Positions 1 to 11,934 of a stretch of 64,000 bases of DNA are shown piece after piece. A program made the position numbers and the translations under genes. The notes beneath the pieces are model-generated. The model was not told where the DNA came from and did no database searches. It was given only the letters and a program-made list of their open reading frames with translations. This stretch comes from Tetrapyrgos nigripes (Eukaryota; Basidiomycota; Agaricomycetes; Agaricales; Campanellaceae). Positions within the stretch are counted from its first letter, which is position 1, and each line of letters starts with the position of its first letter. The stretch lies in NCBI GenBank assembly GCA_013368315.1, contig JAACJM010000002.1:310001-374000 (forward strand). Direction: 5' to 3'.

Positions 1-1161
1 GAATTCCGTTGCAGAGTCTAGGGTGAAGCGAGATACAGCGTCCTATCCTCGAGTCAGAGAAATGATCATGTGTTCGAGTCTACTAAACACGTACCTGGAA
101 CTCAATCGGGTGTCCCTCTTCAATTCTTTCTTTCATGAGTTTGATAACCTCTTCAGCATGCCGATCAAAAACATCAAAATCACTGATACGCTCTTTGCTG
201 AAGAAGGGTCTTGTCATATTACGATGAAATCTGTGAACATATGAGCATCAGCAAATATGAACGGATACATGTGGTCCGATTATGTCCTTCTGAGACGAGA
301 AAGACAGCAGGCATTGCGCCAAACAAAAAAATCCTTCACCGTGCGCGTAACAAAAGGCGAGGTGGGAGGATTCTGCTGGCACTTTGAAAAAGGACAGCAA
401 TGATAAGAGAAGACTTACTTCCACATCTCTCCATCGGAATTGAAGACACCGGATCCAAGCAAAGAGCCAAACTGTCCAAAAAGAATCGGTCCTTTCGCGA
501 ACGACTCGAACTGAGTCGCTAGAATCGCCTAATGTCCCTAGATAAGAACACATCTAAAGGTTATGAGATCCGTGAATAATATGCGTACCTTGATATGGTC
601 TGGTTCGAAAGTCATGATCTAACGAGTCGAAGTTAGCGGTTAAGTAACAGGTAAGGCTGTTGATGTAGAAGCCGCTTGCTTACCCGCCCTTCACTAAAAA
701 TGCTGATACCAAAGTAGTTCCCGTATGTCTTGGACCATTCATGATACACGTCGCCTGCAAGATGAGAAGGAGTCAGCATATAGCCTGAGAATGCCAGGTC
801 ATCCGGGAAGAGGAGTTATCACATGGCCAATGGCCATATGCATCGTCGGAGGGAGTACTAACTTACCCGGATATCCCTTCGTGAAACTCTCCACAATCTT
901 CTTGATAATGGCAAAGCTTCCCAGCTCGACTTGAGGAGGCAAGACGGCACCATGCTTGAAAGCCTCTCTGCGGTTCTTCATGCTTGTATACCAATTCGAT
1001 GCGACAATGTGGACTGGATGAGTGAAAAGGACTGCAGCGAGAGTCAACCATGTCGGGCAGCCATTGTCAAACGCCTTGAGAGCATAGTAGACAAAGAATG
1101 GAGGAATGAGCAGCTTTGGAAGGATGGTGCGAACGAGGTATAGGAGACCTATGGGAGCCAT
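1..1161 (-). CDS. Cytochrome P450, CYP63-like, N-terminal part (cut by window edge)
   Basis: Six exons on the minus strand read as one frame: 1161-867, 754-684, 618-589, 528-419, 230-95 and 42-1, all with GT-AG introns. They give 228 residues. The start has a hydrophobic N-terminal anchor (LLIPPFFVYYALKAF). It is followed by the P450 block GYPGDVYHEWSKTYGNYF, then IMTFEPDHIKAILATQFESF, GSGVFNSDGEMWKFHRNMT and the helix-C/D region TRPFFSKERISDFDVFDRHA, ending at RFTLDSATEF. These are classic fungal microsomal monooxygenase features, closest in my memory to the basidiomycete CYP63 group. The heme-binding cysteine, I-helix and ExxR motif lie outside the window, so activity cannot be judged. The role would be NADPH-dependent oxidation at the endoplasmic reticulum, substrate unknown. 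Confidence 0.9.
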
Positions 1162-1706
1162 GGTGGAGGTTAGAGGAAGAGTCCCAAAGCAGGTCTAAAC
1201 GTCCGTTCATCGGTTCGGCGGAAAAGGAGACTGTCGCCCGAGTTTAATTGAGTTAGCTTCCAGGAACGGAATCACAGTATTCCATGTAAACTGTCATCGC
1301 TTTGGAGGCCCATGAACCTTAATTCGAGCAAGTGAAGAAATCCAAAAGGGCGTTCATGAAGGGGGCAATCTACTGATCATGAGGAGAAAGTGCTTGAAAG
1401 AGTCTGATTGCCCGGGGTCGTCGGAAAATGCAGCAACTTGAGCACGTGTTTGTTCGTTCATTGCACGTGCCTTGACGCATCGCGCAATGTACGGTCCGAC
1501 GCGTCTACCCAACGTCTATCAGATTAACACCAGCTATTGAAGGAATGTGTGATGGCCATCAAGGCTTATTCACCATGTACACAAAAATTCATACAAACGT
1601 CCACTAGTACTCCTCCTTCAAATCATTGAAGGTCTGCCTTTCGATAGACACCATGGCTATTATGTTCTCGTTGCCCGATTCTCTTCTCTGTATATGTATT
1701 CAGCGA
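1162..1706. other. Intergenic, no gene seen
   Basis: This stretch lies between the P450 start codon and the stop codon of the DUF6534 gene. It presumably contains the P450 promoter and the 3' region of the neighbour. No convincing coding exon or repeat is visible. Confidence 0.5.
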
Positions 1707-3469
1707 TCAGTGAGAAGTAAACCTAGAAGAAATATAGTAAGAGTAAATACACACCCTATGATGATTCCCCGATACTATCGAAAAATTCGCATTCCCGACT
1801 CTTTCTACATCCTGAATCTGATTGCCCTTCGTCCTACTCGCCGAGTCATTTGCATTTGAGGAGTGACCTCCGAGACTTAGAGTGCTTATATGTCCGATTC
1901 TTTCTTTATCCCTCTTAAACCGAACTCGAGCGTTTAATGAGGCGTAAAGAGTGTTGGTGTATAACTTTGATAGGCCTAGAGATCTGCGTGCCAGTCGTGA
2001 TGAGTCCAAAGATGAACTAGTAGCAGCGAAATATTCGAATACCACTTACAAAGCAGAATGTAAACTCGTCTTATTCGCTACAAGTAGCAGAATCATATCC
2101 GCAATAGCAGCTCCAGCAGTGACTGCACCCGTCTCGACCGTGTTCCGCAAGAGACGAGAGAAAAGATGATCGGTATACTGCATTTGGAAGTTTTGATGCC
2201 GTCTTGCTCTTGCTCTTGCGTCGTGTAGCTGCATATAGATATAGGATTGCGGAATAAGTACGTGGTGGTGGTGGTGGTGGTGATTAGCTGAGCAGTCCCT
2301 GCTAGACATAGTGGAGTCGAATGATTCATTCGGACTCACCAAGTAGAACATGGAAATAGTGATGATAACATCACACCCAGCGCTTCCTCCCAGCCACACC
2401 TGCAGTCATAAATCATACAATGTACCATCAGAATTGGAAGAACTTCCAACGGAGTAAAAGAATAGAAGCGAGCTGGCAGCCTGGGACTCACCGCCACAAA
2501 CTTGAAAGTCTCGGGGAACCTTCGTACATCGTTGATGGACATCCACTGTATTCGGCATCGTAATTGTGAGCAAGCGGACACAATGATGAAAGGTGAGGAA
2601 ACCCATACGTACATCAATAGTCTCAATTATCGCCGAAATAGACTGTACAAGAGCGATAGCCACAATTACTCCACTGATGACTGTCCAAAGTGGCTTTCTC
2701 GCAGCAAGAGGCGATCCTAGGAGATATATACGCCAGGCGAAGAAGATTTGGACTAGACCGGAGCCTTCAAGTTGCCAATGGATGGAGTGGTTTGATTTGA
2801 ATGAACATCAACGTGGTTTTCGATGAAGATGAATAGCTGTCCAATCCTTATATGTTCAAGGATTTTACTCACAGATCCCACAAAAGAACGGAATAAACGC
2901 AAACCCCCACTCGGTGAATTGTAAATGTTCAGGTCGACCCCATCCGGAACAGAGGAAAGAGTAAGTGGTAGAGCTAGCTGCGACCGTTTGGGCGAGGTCT
3001 AACAAGAAGAGGGTGTATACTGGAAGAATTTTCGGAACAGTGTGAGCACTGAGGGGAGTCGTAAAGTCTAGTATGAGAAAAGCTTACTCGCCTGAAGCTT
3101 TGATCCAGATTTTGTCGTTGGGGAAAGACATATAGTAGATGTCTGTTGAGGAAAAATGAGTTAACAGCGGGTTGGGATCTCGATAGTCAGAGTCAACGCA
3201 CAGACTTGTACAAAAACAACTCCTAGGAGAAGATAGGAAAGCATACATCCTACGAGCTATTATAAGAAGCCTCGTGCATTAGCTCGATTTCAAAGGGTAA
3301 GGTGATTGTTGCTTTACGCACCACTGGTCCAACGCTAAAAACAAATATAGCACGTTCTGATCAGCTACTCCTCCATAAATAGGACGATAAACCAAACGGG
3401 AGCCACATACACGAGCAACGTATCACCGGAAATTGGGTCGGTAGCGGGTGGGGCGGACGAAGAAGACAT
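1707..3469 (-). CDS. DUF6534-type multi-pass membrane protein, 10 exons
   Basis: Exons on the minus strand: 3469-3413, 3334-3322, 3249-3202, 3142-3092, 3019-2873, 2764-2613, 2545-2492, 2399-2340, 2228-2050 and 1983-1707, 345 residues. The order of blocks is that of the basidiomycete DUF6534 family: a first helix (CMLSYLLLGVVFVQ), VYIYYMSFPNDKIWIKAS, SGWGRPEHLQF, LVQIFFAWRIYLL, a helix rich in A/I/V, WLGGSAGCDVIITISMFYL, RLLRNTVETGAVTA, then SKLYTNTLYASLNAR and a polar tail. About seven membrane helices are expected. Function is unknown; the family resembles fungal receptor-like 7-TM proteins. Oddities are a 13-base exon 2 and a GC-AG intron after exon 4. Two short regions (exon 1 end and exon 10 start) have alternative splice choices. 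Confidence 0.85.
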
Positions 3470-3756
3470 GGGTCAGCACGGAAGGGAGTCACCAGCCAGA
3501 ACTTGTTACCTCTTCGATATCCTACTTTTATATCTCGATATGTACAGGAAACAGACACGAAGAAAAAAATCCACACCCACACACACGATCAGGCTCACAC
3601 TTATTGGGAAAGTTGCAATTGATAATTGTGATAGAAAGGCTTGGCTCCTCCTATCTGTATTCGAATTCTATTTCTCCCGATTCTCACTCACACCTTGCTA
3701 TTTTCCCTGATAGTGATGATACGATACCAAATTCTGGGCTTCGGAGTCAGGAGGCC

Positions 3757-3832
3757 AGTTTCCATCTCAACCATGGTCCAAATGCTCGCTGAAATGGTCA
3801 GGACTTCAAGGACCATGGTTGAGATGGAAACT
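3757..3832. repeat. Perfect 23-base inverted repeat (hairpin)
   Basis: Positions 3757-3779 and 3810-3832 are perfect reverse complements, separated by 30 bases. Short outer segments (TCAGGAG and CTCCTGA) also pair, so this could be the core of a small foldback element or a strong cruciform. It lies upstream of the DUF6534 start codon. Confidence 0.8.
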
Positions 3833-4997
3833 TGACTTGACTCCTGAGTGCTCACTGAGATGGCTCGGGTACAATTTGAGTGTAAGTACTCCATTCCTAT
3901 GATTTCTTGATAATTCCTAAGTAAGTTCTAGTGGATCTTTTGTTTTAAGCGATGTCGATGTGAAGCAAATGTGAGTTCGAAGCTAGTCGTCTGATCAGTT
4001 TGAGCGGGTCGGGGCTGGGACTCTTTCGCACGGATAGTCATCTCACGATTGCTATCCGCAGTTAACGAGCATATTATGCTCTCTAGGGAGCCACCGGAAG
4101 TTCATTTATTGGTACTAATACTTTGCTTCTTTCTCTAATAGCTAGGAAAATGTTCCATGGGATTTCGGCGCATCAACGACGCATGGTACTCACTGAATTA
4201 AGTGATCCGCGATACTTCTGACCGGAAGATGATGACCGTTGAAGATCTTCCAACTCAAAGTGAGGCAACTTCAGCCCGTAGTTGAAAGTTAGGGGTTCGT
4301 ACTCTTTTCCGTCCAAACCGTAAGACCTTGGGGAAATTTTACTGATGGGAGCGGGAGCTGAGCTTTGGAGCCTACGATGTCGACAGCTTATCCCGGTGAT
4401 CGCCCGTCCATAACTTTCCATCAGACCAGCTGTACTGAAGACTACAACGCTGAACTAGGTTGAGTCGGAGCAAGCCGGGCGTAGCATGTTGCAAATATGT
4501 AAGTATGCGCGTGGCATCTCGGGGAACTCCGGCGTCCTTCAGAGAATGTATGGGCGGCCTTTCCTCATGTAACAGCATCCCAGGGCCCCTCAGTAGCTGG
4601 GAAAGGAGTATAAAAACCATAGAATAGCTAGTCTTGCCGTCCAATAGCCAAGACGTAGGACAGCAACAATCTAGGCCCTAGACCTGGACCAATGGCCGAG
4701 GATGATGATCTCTAACCTTGTCTTCAGCTAAGTAACCTTTCTTCTGGACGTGGACGGTGGCTGTATTCATGATGAGGTTGGCTGTCAAAACAAGAGATCG
4801 CACATCCAGCCGCAACTTTCTACTTCAACTTGATAGCGATTTGGCATTACAGCTATCTTAAAAACTACGATGATGTATACTTTTAGAATAGAGATAAATA
4901 TAATAAGTGCGTGTAATAGATCGACATCAAATATAGTGGTGTGCAGTCCGTTTTGACAAACAGCCCTAACAGTAACCACGGTCAGGATTGTCCCAGT
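3833..4997. other. Intergenic with unassigned minus-strand open frames
   Basis: Two neighbouring minus-strand open frames (4644-4372 and 4421-4173) have a protein-like composition, for example DGKEYEPLTFNYGLKLPHFE and VPRDATRILTYLQHATPG. They may be exons of an unrecognised or decayed gene, but I could not join them into a consistent model. Nothing else is visible in the stretch. Confidence 0.25.
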
Positions 4998-5769
4998 TTA
5001 AACAGTGTGGGGGTCATAGTTGAGGGGGAATTCCTTGTCGAATTCCCTAATAGCAGCTTCCCTTTGCTTATGATCGGCGTCCTTCCACTCGACGTATTGG
5101 TCAGCGCCCCTCTCAACCATCTGGTTACGCATGAGGGGGTAGGTGTTGTAGACGTAGAACTTGACACCTAAAGAAATAAAGAAAAGAGGTGGTGCATCAG
5201 ACATTCTATGCGAGCAATGGCAATGAACAATTAAAGCAAGAACTCACTCTGGATGAGATCATCAGCCCAGTACGAATGCTCAAGGAACTGAAAATCGAAC
5301 GTTCCAAGTTCGTTGTTGACCAAGGTTGCATTGGGATCCGAACCGTAGGCCATGCAGTGGCTTTCACCGAGAGTGAAGACACGGATGGTGGTGTGGTTGC
5401 TGAGGAAAAAATTAACCTCCTCTTGGGCAATCTGAAAAGCTCCGAGTAGGCCAGAGTAAATGGATGACTGCAGACCAAGAGGTTAGAAACCGTCAGCAGC
5501 ATTGCAGTGAGTGCGAAACACACGTTGAAAGGCATCGAGGGCGATTGAATCACACTGAAGTCGGGAGACAGAAATTGCCCCTGGAGGAAAAGTCTTGATC
5601 AGCACAGACATCGTTTAGGCAATGAATAAAGGATGCTTACAACTGCAGGTCCAAGTTCAGTTGCCGTTTCGAGAGCAGTATAAAATGCATGGCATCTTGC
5701 GCCGAGGGCGTCAATGGACGGGGAGCCAATGGGCGAGTAAGGCAGAACAGTGACACCCTGAGCGGACAT
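4998..5769 (-). CDS. Small conserved-looking protein of unknown function, 4 exons
   Basis: Exons 5769-5641, 5580-5524, 5467-5248 and 5167-4998 join in frame to 191 residues with ordinary GT-AG introns. The protein starts MSAQGVTVLPYSPIGSPSID and contains HAFYTALETATELGPAVGQF, TIRVFTLGESHCMAYGSDP and NELGTFDFQFLEHSYWADDL. It ends in a charged segment before the TAA stop. No signal peptide or membrane helix is evident. Length and pattern (an initial FYTALE helix, several strands, a final KFYVYNTYPLM-like strand) faintly resemble SnoaL/NTF2-like folds, but this is only an impression. The first ATG sits immediately at the start of the coherent reading frame. I do not recognise a specific family. 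Confidence 0.65.
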
Positions 5770-7917
5770 TGTAGATCCCGTGAAAGAAAGGAGGGAAGGA
5801 AGGAGTTAAGTTAAAGTTAAAGACTGAAAGTTTTCCAGAGAGGGACTGCGAGAAAGGGAATGAAGAAAGAAATGTACTGCAGCCTCCGACCTTAAAAGGA
5901 TGTCTTGAAACCTCTTGAAACACGCAGCTTTCAGGTACAAACTTTGGGCGCTAGGCTCGGTTCCGCGGTTCCATCCATTCGGTTCGTTAATCCTTCGCAA
6001 GAAGCTGAAGGGGCTTGCAAAAATCCGAAGGCACGGCGGGAGGGGAGGGGGGGGGGGGGCATTTTTGTCGGTCATTTTCAGTTAGTTTAAATCATGATTA
6101 GTATTTGTCCTAGTTTTTTGGTGAGCAAATCGTCCATATCTGCACCGGCTTGCAAGCCGAAAGACCTTACATATTTGTTCTTTTCGAATTCCGGCTGCAG
6201 TTCGTCAGGACGGCTGGTACTTTTGGGCGGAGCTTGGCGTGTGAAATTGGACTTGTTAAAATCTTCTCCAGTACCATCACTAGTGTAATGTCGCAAATCG
6301 TTTTACTCCCCTCCTCTGCCGCCGTGAAATACTCAAACCTCAACCTAGCTCTTACTACTGCCTTGGCATGCTGCAATATCTGCAATACAGAGCTTATTGA
6401 CCGCGTACATCAGGAAATCATACAAAAAGGTTGTGCACGGTTGTCGGGGGTTGTACAACCAAAACAACCCCGCAACTTCGCAAGCGTACAACGTTCCCAC
6501 AACCTAATATCTTGAGCTACATCAAAAGTCCTTTGGCTGAAAGTTTTGTATGTATTTATTCTAGTTCAACAATAGCATTGTAATTCACTATTCTAATGTA
6601 TGAATCTACTCCACAAATGTGAAAGAACGAGACGAACAGAGGTGCCCAAATTTGAGGAATTCTGTCGGCAACCCGGCAGTTAAATGTACTATTTCCTGAC
6701 GTACATCCTGGAGAGATAAAGACTAGTCGGTTACTTGTCTCTCTACCCGGTTGCTTGACTCTTGCTTTGCTTGCCTTGTATCCGTGGCTATTCTTGATGA
6801 GTCAATGGTCGTCAATGGGGCCTCTGTGTGGCAGTGTGCTCACACCCACCTTGTTTGCTAACACTCTTCTGCATCTGCAGCCCAGCAAATGACCTATTCT
6901 ACCGCACCTTGTGACTATGACCATCGGTTCCTTATCCCAGTGCAGTGGCTCTCTCTCGGCCGCATACTTTTATTGCCAACTTTTGTCAAAACTTTGTCTA
7001 AAAGTGCGGACATAGCTCGGAAATGACTATTAACCATTTAATTTGTAAGTGTAAGTAGTACACCACTGTAATACATCTCATATAACAACTTTCCTTCTGA
7101 ATATCAGCGAATACGAGTGTCTCGGATACCAAGACCACCTTTCGATCTTTGTCTACTCAAAATCCTCCCATCGGACCTAAGCCCGTTACATTTCAGCTCA
7201 CTTACCCTGCCCTTTGAATGATCATTTGAGAGGATAGCTGGGACGGCAAGCCATGGTATATGGTAAGTATGTGTTGCCACTGTTAGGAATCTAGGATAGT
7301 GTGTAATACAAAATCCTCCCATCTTTCAATTCGCCTGTACTAGTAGTGACTTATGAATCATACGGACAACCTGAATGTAACAATAGCACTGGCTTCGGGA
7401 ATATGACTGAGGAATGGTACTTACCTGTACAATATGGAACTACATAGAAACTTCTCGTATATCTAGCCAAGTAGATATAAAATGTAAGTACTGACGTTTG
7501 AGAATCTATCTATTCTTACTACCTAACTCTCGTATTCACGAAAGCTGCCTTCTTCAAGGTATCGATCATTGACCCGCTCTGATCATTACTACGTACGTAT
7601 ACATAGACTCCCCCTGTATTTGTACGCTAGCTATTAGTACGTATCGATTCGCTCTACAGTACCAGTACGCTCGTGAGCAACTCGTAAGGCTATCTAGGTA
7701 AAGACTGGTTCTTTGACGGTAATCTCATTTTCATTCGAACTACACTAGACATCAGCGATCGCTACGCTACCTTCTATCAATTACGCGAGAACCACAACAG
7801 TATGGATCTTGTTAGCATTCTATATAACACATGACAATGTACTTTAATAAAAGAATTTTTGGATGGTGTTGAAATGTTTTGCGCAGTGAGTGTTATCAAG
7901 ATCTATCCGAGCTTGTG
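5770..7917. other. Intergenic, no reliable gene
   Basis: This long stretch contains a run of about 13 G near 6046-6058, AT-rich sequence and several small open frames. A minus-strand frame at 6296-6087 looks somewhat protein-like (SFGLQAGADMDDLLTKKLG) but has no supporting neighbours. The phrase CAAAATCCTCCCATC occurs twice, near 7147 and 7309. I cannot support a gene here. Confidence 0.4.
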
Positions 7918-7952
7918 CCTCGTAATTTGCCATGCGAAGCAGTGGCAACCTC
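7918..7952 (+). repeat. 3'-terminal fragment of the Helentron-like repeat family
   Basis: The sequence GCCTCGTAATTTGCC followed by ATGCGAAGCAGTGGCAA matches the subterminal inverted repeat plus hairpin of the family described at 14435-16285, 52991-53259 and 60291-60609. The hairpin stem is TTGCCA/TGGCAA around a GAA loop. The terminal bases differ from the other copies, and no 5' end is seen nearby, so this is a diverged or truncated copy. Confidence 0.6.
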
Positions 7953-8608
7953 CACCTTACTCGCAAGCTTCGCTTCGTATGTAATAGACCAGACCGAGGG
8001 CAACCGCCCCCATCGAAATGTAGAGATTGTGAGTGAGCGTGTGGGCCGTACATACATACAAATGTTGGTAGTAGTAATATGTGTTATTAAAAGAGGGTGG
8101 GATGGGTGGGCAGAAGAAAAAATGCGTAGACGGTTGGGGTCAAACTTGAACTGAAGAATAGTTGATGAATCAAATCATATGTATATGTGACGGATCATGC
8201 TGGTGTACGACGAGCCTCCGCTGCAAACCACAGCACCCGCCGCAACCGATCCTTGGAAAATGTTGAAACAAATAAATCGGAAACATAAATGAAAATGTTT
8301 GAGAGAGGGGTATCGGATGAGGCTCCGCTTGCTATTTGCGGAGGCGTTTTCGCGACTGCCACACGTGAGACGATGACATAGCACTCACTCCGGTTTTGGA
8401 AGGCTTTCATTTTCCGCCATGAACTAGATAGCAGCGCTTTTCAGCACCACTGCTTTACAGGACTTTACTGAAAACTTGCTGTAGTCTGCCGAAAAAGCCA
8501 TTCTCTTTTCACGAACCGTTGTACGACTTTCCTTACGACTATCACGACATCGACCAAGTCCTTTGTCCTTTCCAAGATTCTTTACCCCTTTCAAGTTCTT
8601 TGTCCATT
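7953..8608. other. Intergenic, upstream region of the 849-aa gene
   Basis: No coding exon is supported. The last 100 bases before the ATG at 8609 are rich in C and T (CTTTCCTTACGACTATC and CTTTCAAGTTCTTTGTCC), a composition common in basidiomycete core promoters. Confidence 0.4.
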
Positions 8609-11580
8609 ATGGCCTCTGAAGACAGTCAAGACGTTCCAGAGGTCAACGTAGAGCAGCCAGACTCTGTTCCATTTCCTTCTGTATATACCACCCATAAGCC
8701 GGAGGAAGGTAAGGTCCCAATGTTGAATACATCTCCAGGTGAGTAGTCTTCTCCGAGCAGAGCAACCAAACTCATTTTGTTTAGATTCCAACGCGTCTGT
8801 GCTCACCTCTTCCGACAAATTGTCCGCCCTTCCAACGCCACGCTCACCTCACTCACCCCGGCTCCGTCAGAGCTTGGACGCGTCTAGGTCCTGGCCTAAT
8901 CTTGCAGGAAGTCAGGGAATGGCGAATATGGATGCACTTGGAATGAGTCCATCCTTGAATGCCGCTAGCGCTCTGTGGAGTGAGAGTGTTGGACCCGAGA
9001 GAATTCGTGCCACTGCCTCCGAAGGTTCTGTTGAGGGAGAGAGAGGCAGACGTTCACTGGATGGTGACAGGTCATTTCCAACGATGCATAGTGTCAAACA
9101 TGGTGCGTTGACACGTACACTTTCGTCTCCAAAACTGTTGCTGACATCGTTTTTCATTTTTCAGCCTTTCAACGACTTCATCGAGGTAGTGACCCAGCAT
9201 CACCACCAGTCGGTGTACGCGCCTCGGAACACCGCAGAGACACTGCAGATTCCGCGTCCCAGTCCCGTTCTCGTGCCACCTCTCCACTTCGGATTCTCCA
9301 GCAATGGTCCTCTGGTCTTCACCGTACCTATACCCATCACGACGACACCGACCCATTTGTACCCGTCAATCCTTTTCGTTCCGACTTTACCTTCCGTCTT
9401 CCAAACTTCGGTTTCTTCAAAAATCTACGTTTCACTAAAGCAAGCCCATCCTCTGACAATGAGGAATTATCCGTTTTTAACGTTACGACTCCTGGCACGA
9501 TGCGTCATGGAACCGCCAACGTTGGCAGTAGGAGAAGAGACGACGGATTCAGCTCCCTTGACCGTCTGAGAAGACGGTTACACCACATCAAAGACTACCT
9601 CACTGAAACGTCCATCAGTCTCCTGCTAGTCATCTACCTCCATCTCCTACTCCGTCTTCCCTCTATGTATTTTTCCCGCGTTTCACGAATTTTTGAAGAC
9701 GCCGAAATCAGCAAACCTGAAATTCGTAGGATGATTAACAGCTGTAAAGGAGGAAGTCGGATCATGGCCCATAACAATAGAAACGCTACTGCAAACGCGG
9801 CAGCGTCAGCTCAGAACCAGGCTCAGGCTCAGGCTCAGGGCACGCGTTCCCAACCCAACCTATCCAATCCCAACCAAACTCGACCCAGTAGTCGCACCGA
9901 ACGCGAACGCGAACGTCCCACTAGCACCTCCTTCGCAGCCAACTTGGCAGCTGCAGGTCTAGGAATCGCTTCTCCTTTCGGTCCCGGCAGACAATCCCAA
10001 CCCCAAACCCAAACCCAAACTCATCTATCACCCGCAGCAGCCTCACTAGTTGATATCGTCAACGGCATGGACGTAGACCTCGACGCTGTCCCTTTGTTAC
10101 CCTTACCAGAAGAATGGAGCGCTCAGCTGGTCTCGCCTGCATTGATGAGGTTTAAGATGAGCTGGGAGGGCTTCGTGGATTCGTTGATGAAGGAGTGGAA
10201 GACGCTTAATGTGGTTTCGACGTTGCTTTTGTCGTGAGTGAAAGAGTTTTTTCTTTTTGTTGTGTATAGTGATTTGATTTTGAGTGCTGATGTTTCTTTT
10301 TCCCCTTCTTTTCCTTTTCTTTTGGCTTTTGACAGGGCCATCCTAACGATCTTCCAAGTCCCAGATGCGGCTACCGACCCCTTGACGAGGACTGCAGCGC
10401 TCTTGTCGTTGATCAGTGCTATTATGAGTATCTCGTATGGGTGTATGTACATTGTCAGGTTTGGAGCGATGAGGAGTATGTATAGAGCGTCTAGATGGGC
10501 TGAGGTATGTCCTAGTTCCTAGTTCCTATTACTGGTTCCCGTTCCCGCCGTCTTTCAGTGTTCACGCAAGGTACTTACAAGAATAATCCTCATCACCTCT
10601 TTTCCATGCACAGGAAGCCCAAAAAACAAAGACCCTCCTATGGTGGAACGTCTGGATATTACTCGCTATGCCTGCTGTTTGGATGTCTTGGTGAGGGTTA
10701 CTTACGCATACGCATACACTCAGCTATTCCGACTGACTCTACTACTTACTCTTACTCAAACCAAACCCATCACCATCCATCCTACATATATAGGTCCATG
10801 ATATTCTTCATAACAGCCATAATCAGCTACGTCTGGCGTACCGGATCCATCACTGACCCGCCTGAACGAGACGGACTCCCACCTCGTGCAGCTTTGGGTC
10901 CGAGAATCGCTGTAACGGGGCTTTTTGTTATAGGGATGGTTTATTTTGTGTTGATTGTGAAGACGTTGAGGAGTTATGGATCTGAGAGGCCTCATACTCA
11001 TACTCATTCCCATAGAGGTGGAGGTAGAGGTGGAGGTGGTGAAGGACCCGGGCATAGTGCTAGGAGAGACGGTACTGGTGGTTGGACTAGTACTCAAGGG
11101 AGAGGGTACAGGGCGGAACATTATGACGCGAATGCGAATGCGAGCGTATGGGAACGAAGAGGAAGGGAAAGAGAGAGGAGTAGCAGTACCGCTAGAGCAG
11201 GACACCGAGTTCGGAGAAGCGAGAGTCTATCGAGGGATCATCAACACCACCACCATCACGACCATCATCATCATCATGGAAACAGGCTGGATTTTAGAGA
11301 AAGGGTGCATAGTCTCGGGCATAGCTATGGTCATGGATTGGGGTTGGGTCTGGGCGGTCACGGGCACGGACATGAACAAGGACATAGTAGAAAGCTTTTT
11401 AGTTTGGGGACGTTGATGGGTCATGGTCATCGTGACGAACAACGAGCTCAGGTTCCAGCTCAAGCAGAAGGCTCAAGGGGTGCCTCTTCGGATTGGGTAG
11501 ACCTTGATGCTGAAATGGATTTGGAGAAGGGGTTGCCGAGTGAGAAGGCCATTAATGATGGCAGGGATGAGAAGGGGTGA
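8609..11580 (+). CDS. Large multi-pass membrane protein with Ser/Arg-rich N-terminus and His-rich tail
   Basis: Exons 8609-8738, 8785-9102, 9165-10233, 10336-10504, 10614-10690 and 10794-11580 join in frame to 849 residues. The first about 300 residues are hydrophilic and Ser/Pro/Arg-rich, probably cytosolic. A first hydrophobic segment reads SISLLLVIYLHLLLRLPSMY. A low-complexity linker follows (AQNQAQAQAQG, then PQTQTQTH). A conserved-looking block (PLPEEWSAQLVSPALMRFKM) precedes four or so helices: NVVSTLLLSAILTIFQV, AALLSLISAIMSISYGCMYI, WNVWILLAMPAVWMSWSMIF and AVTGLFVIGMVYFVLIV. The tail contains HQHHHHHDHHHHHGN and many HGHG motifs, which could bind metal ions. I remember similar uncharacterised basidiomycete proteins but no function. 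The in-frame TTG at 8519 was not used; ATG 8609 is the first ATG. Confidence 0.85.
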
Positions 11581-11934
11581 TTTTGGTATTGGGAGGCGCT
11601 AATGCATTATAAACCAAGTTATCGTTATGCCCACATATACATACAGATGGTGTAAATGTAACGTAGGTTGGGTTGTAAGTAACTTATTTTTGTAAGTCGA
11701 CTTACAATTGCATGTACGTATACACAGTCTCTAATTGTTACTAGCAGTCAATATTCCTCATCAAGTAAATCGTGATCATGATGAAAGCATTCTGTCTCGT
11801 GAAGATGGTGATTTGCAGAAAAATTAGTGGAAAAGGTGCGAGATGGTAATGTGCATTTGTGGAACTCGTAGATGATGGAATAAAGAGTGTCGAAGAAAAT
11901 AGCGATGTATATCTGGGCGAGTATATGTAGAGCT
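11581..11934. other. Short convergent intergenic region
   Basis: This lies between the stop codons of two convergent genes and presumably holds both polyadenylation regions. No other feature is seen. Confidence 0.4.

Noticed and set aside
6087..6296. Minus-strand protein-like frame near a G-run
   Set aside because: No neighbouring exons or domain could be matched.
10756..11463. Long open frames in other frames and on the minus strand over the His-rich exon
   Set aside because: They are shadows of the CAT/CAC and GGA/GGT repeats in the real exon.
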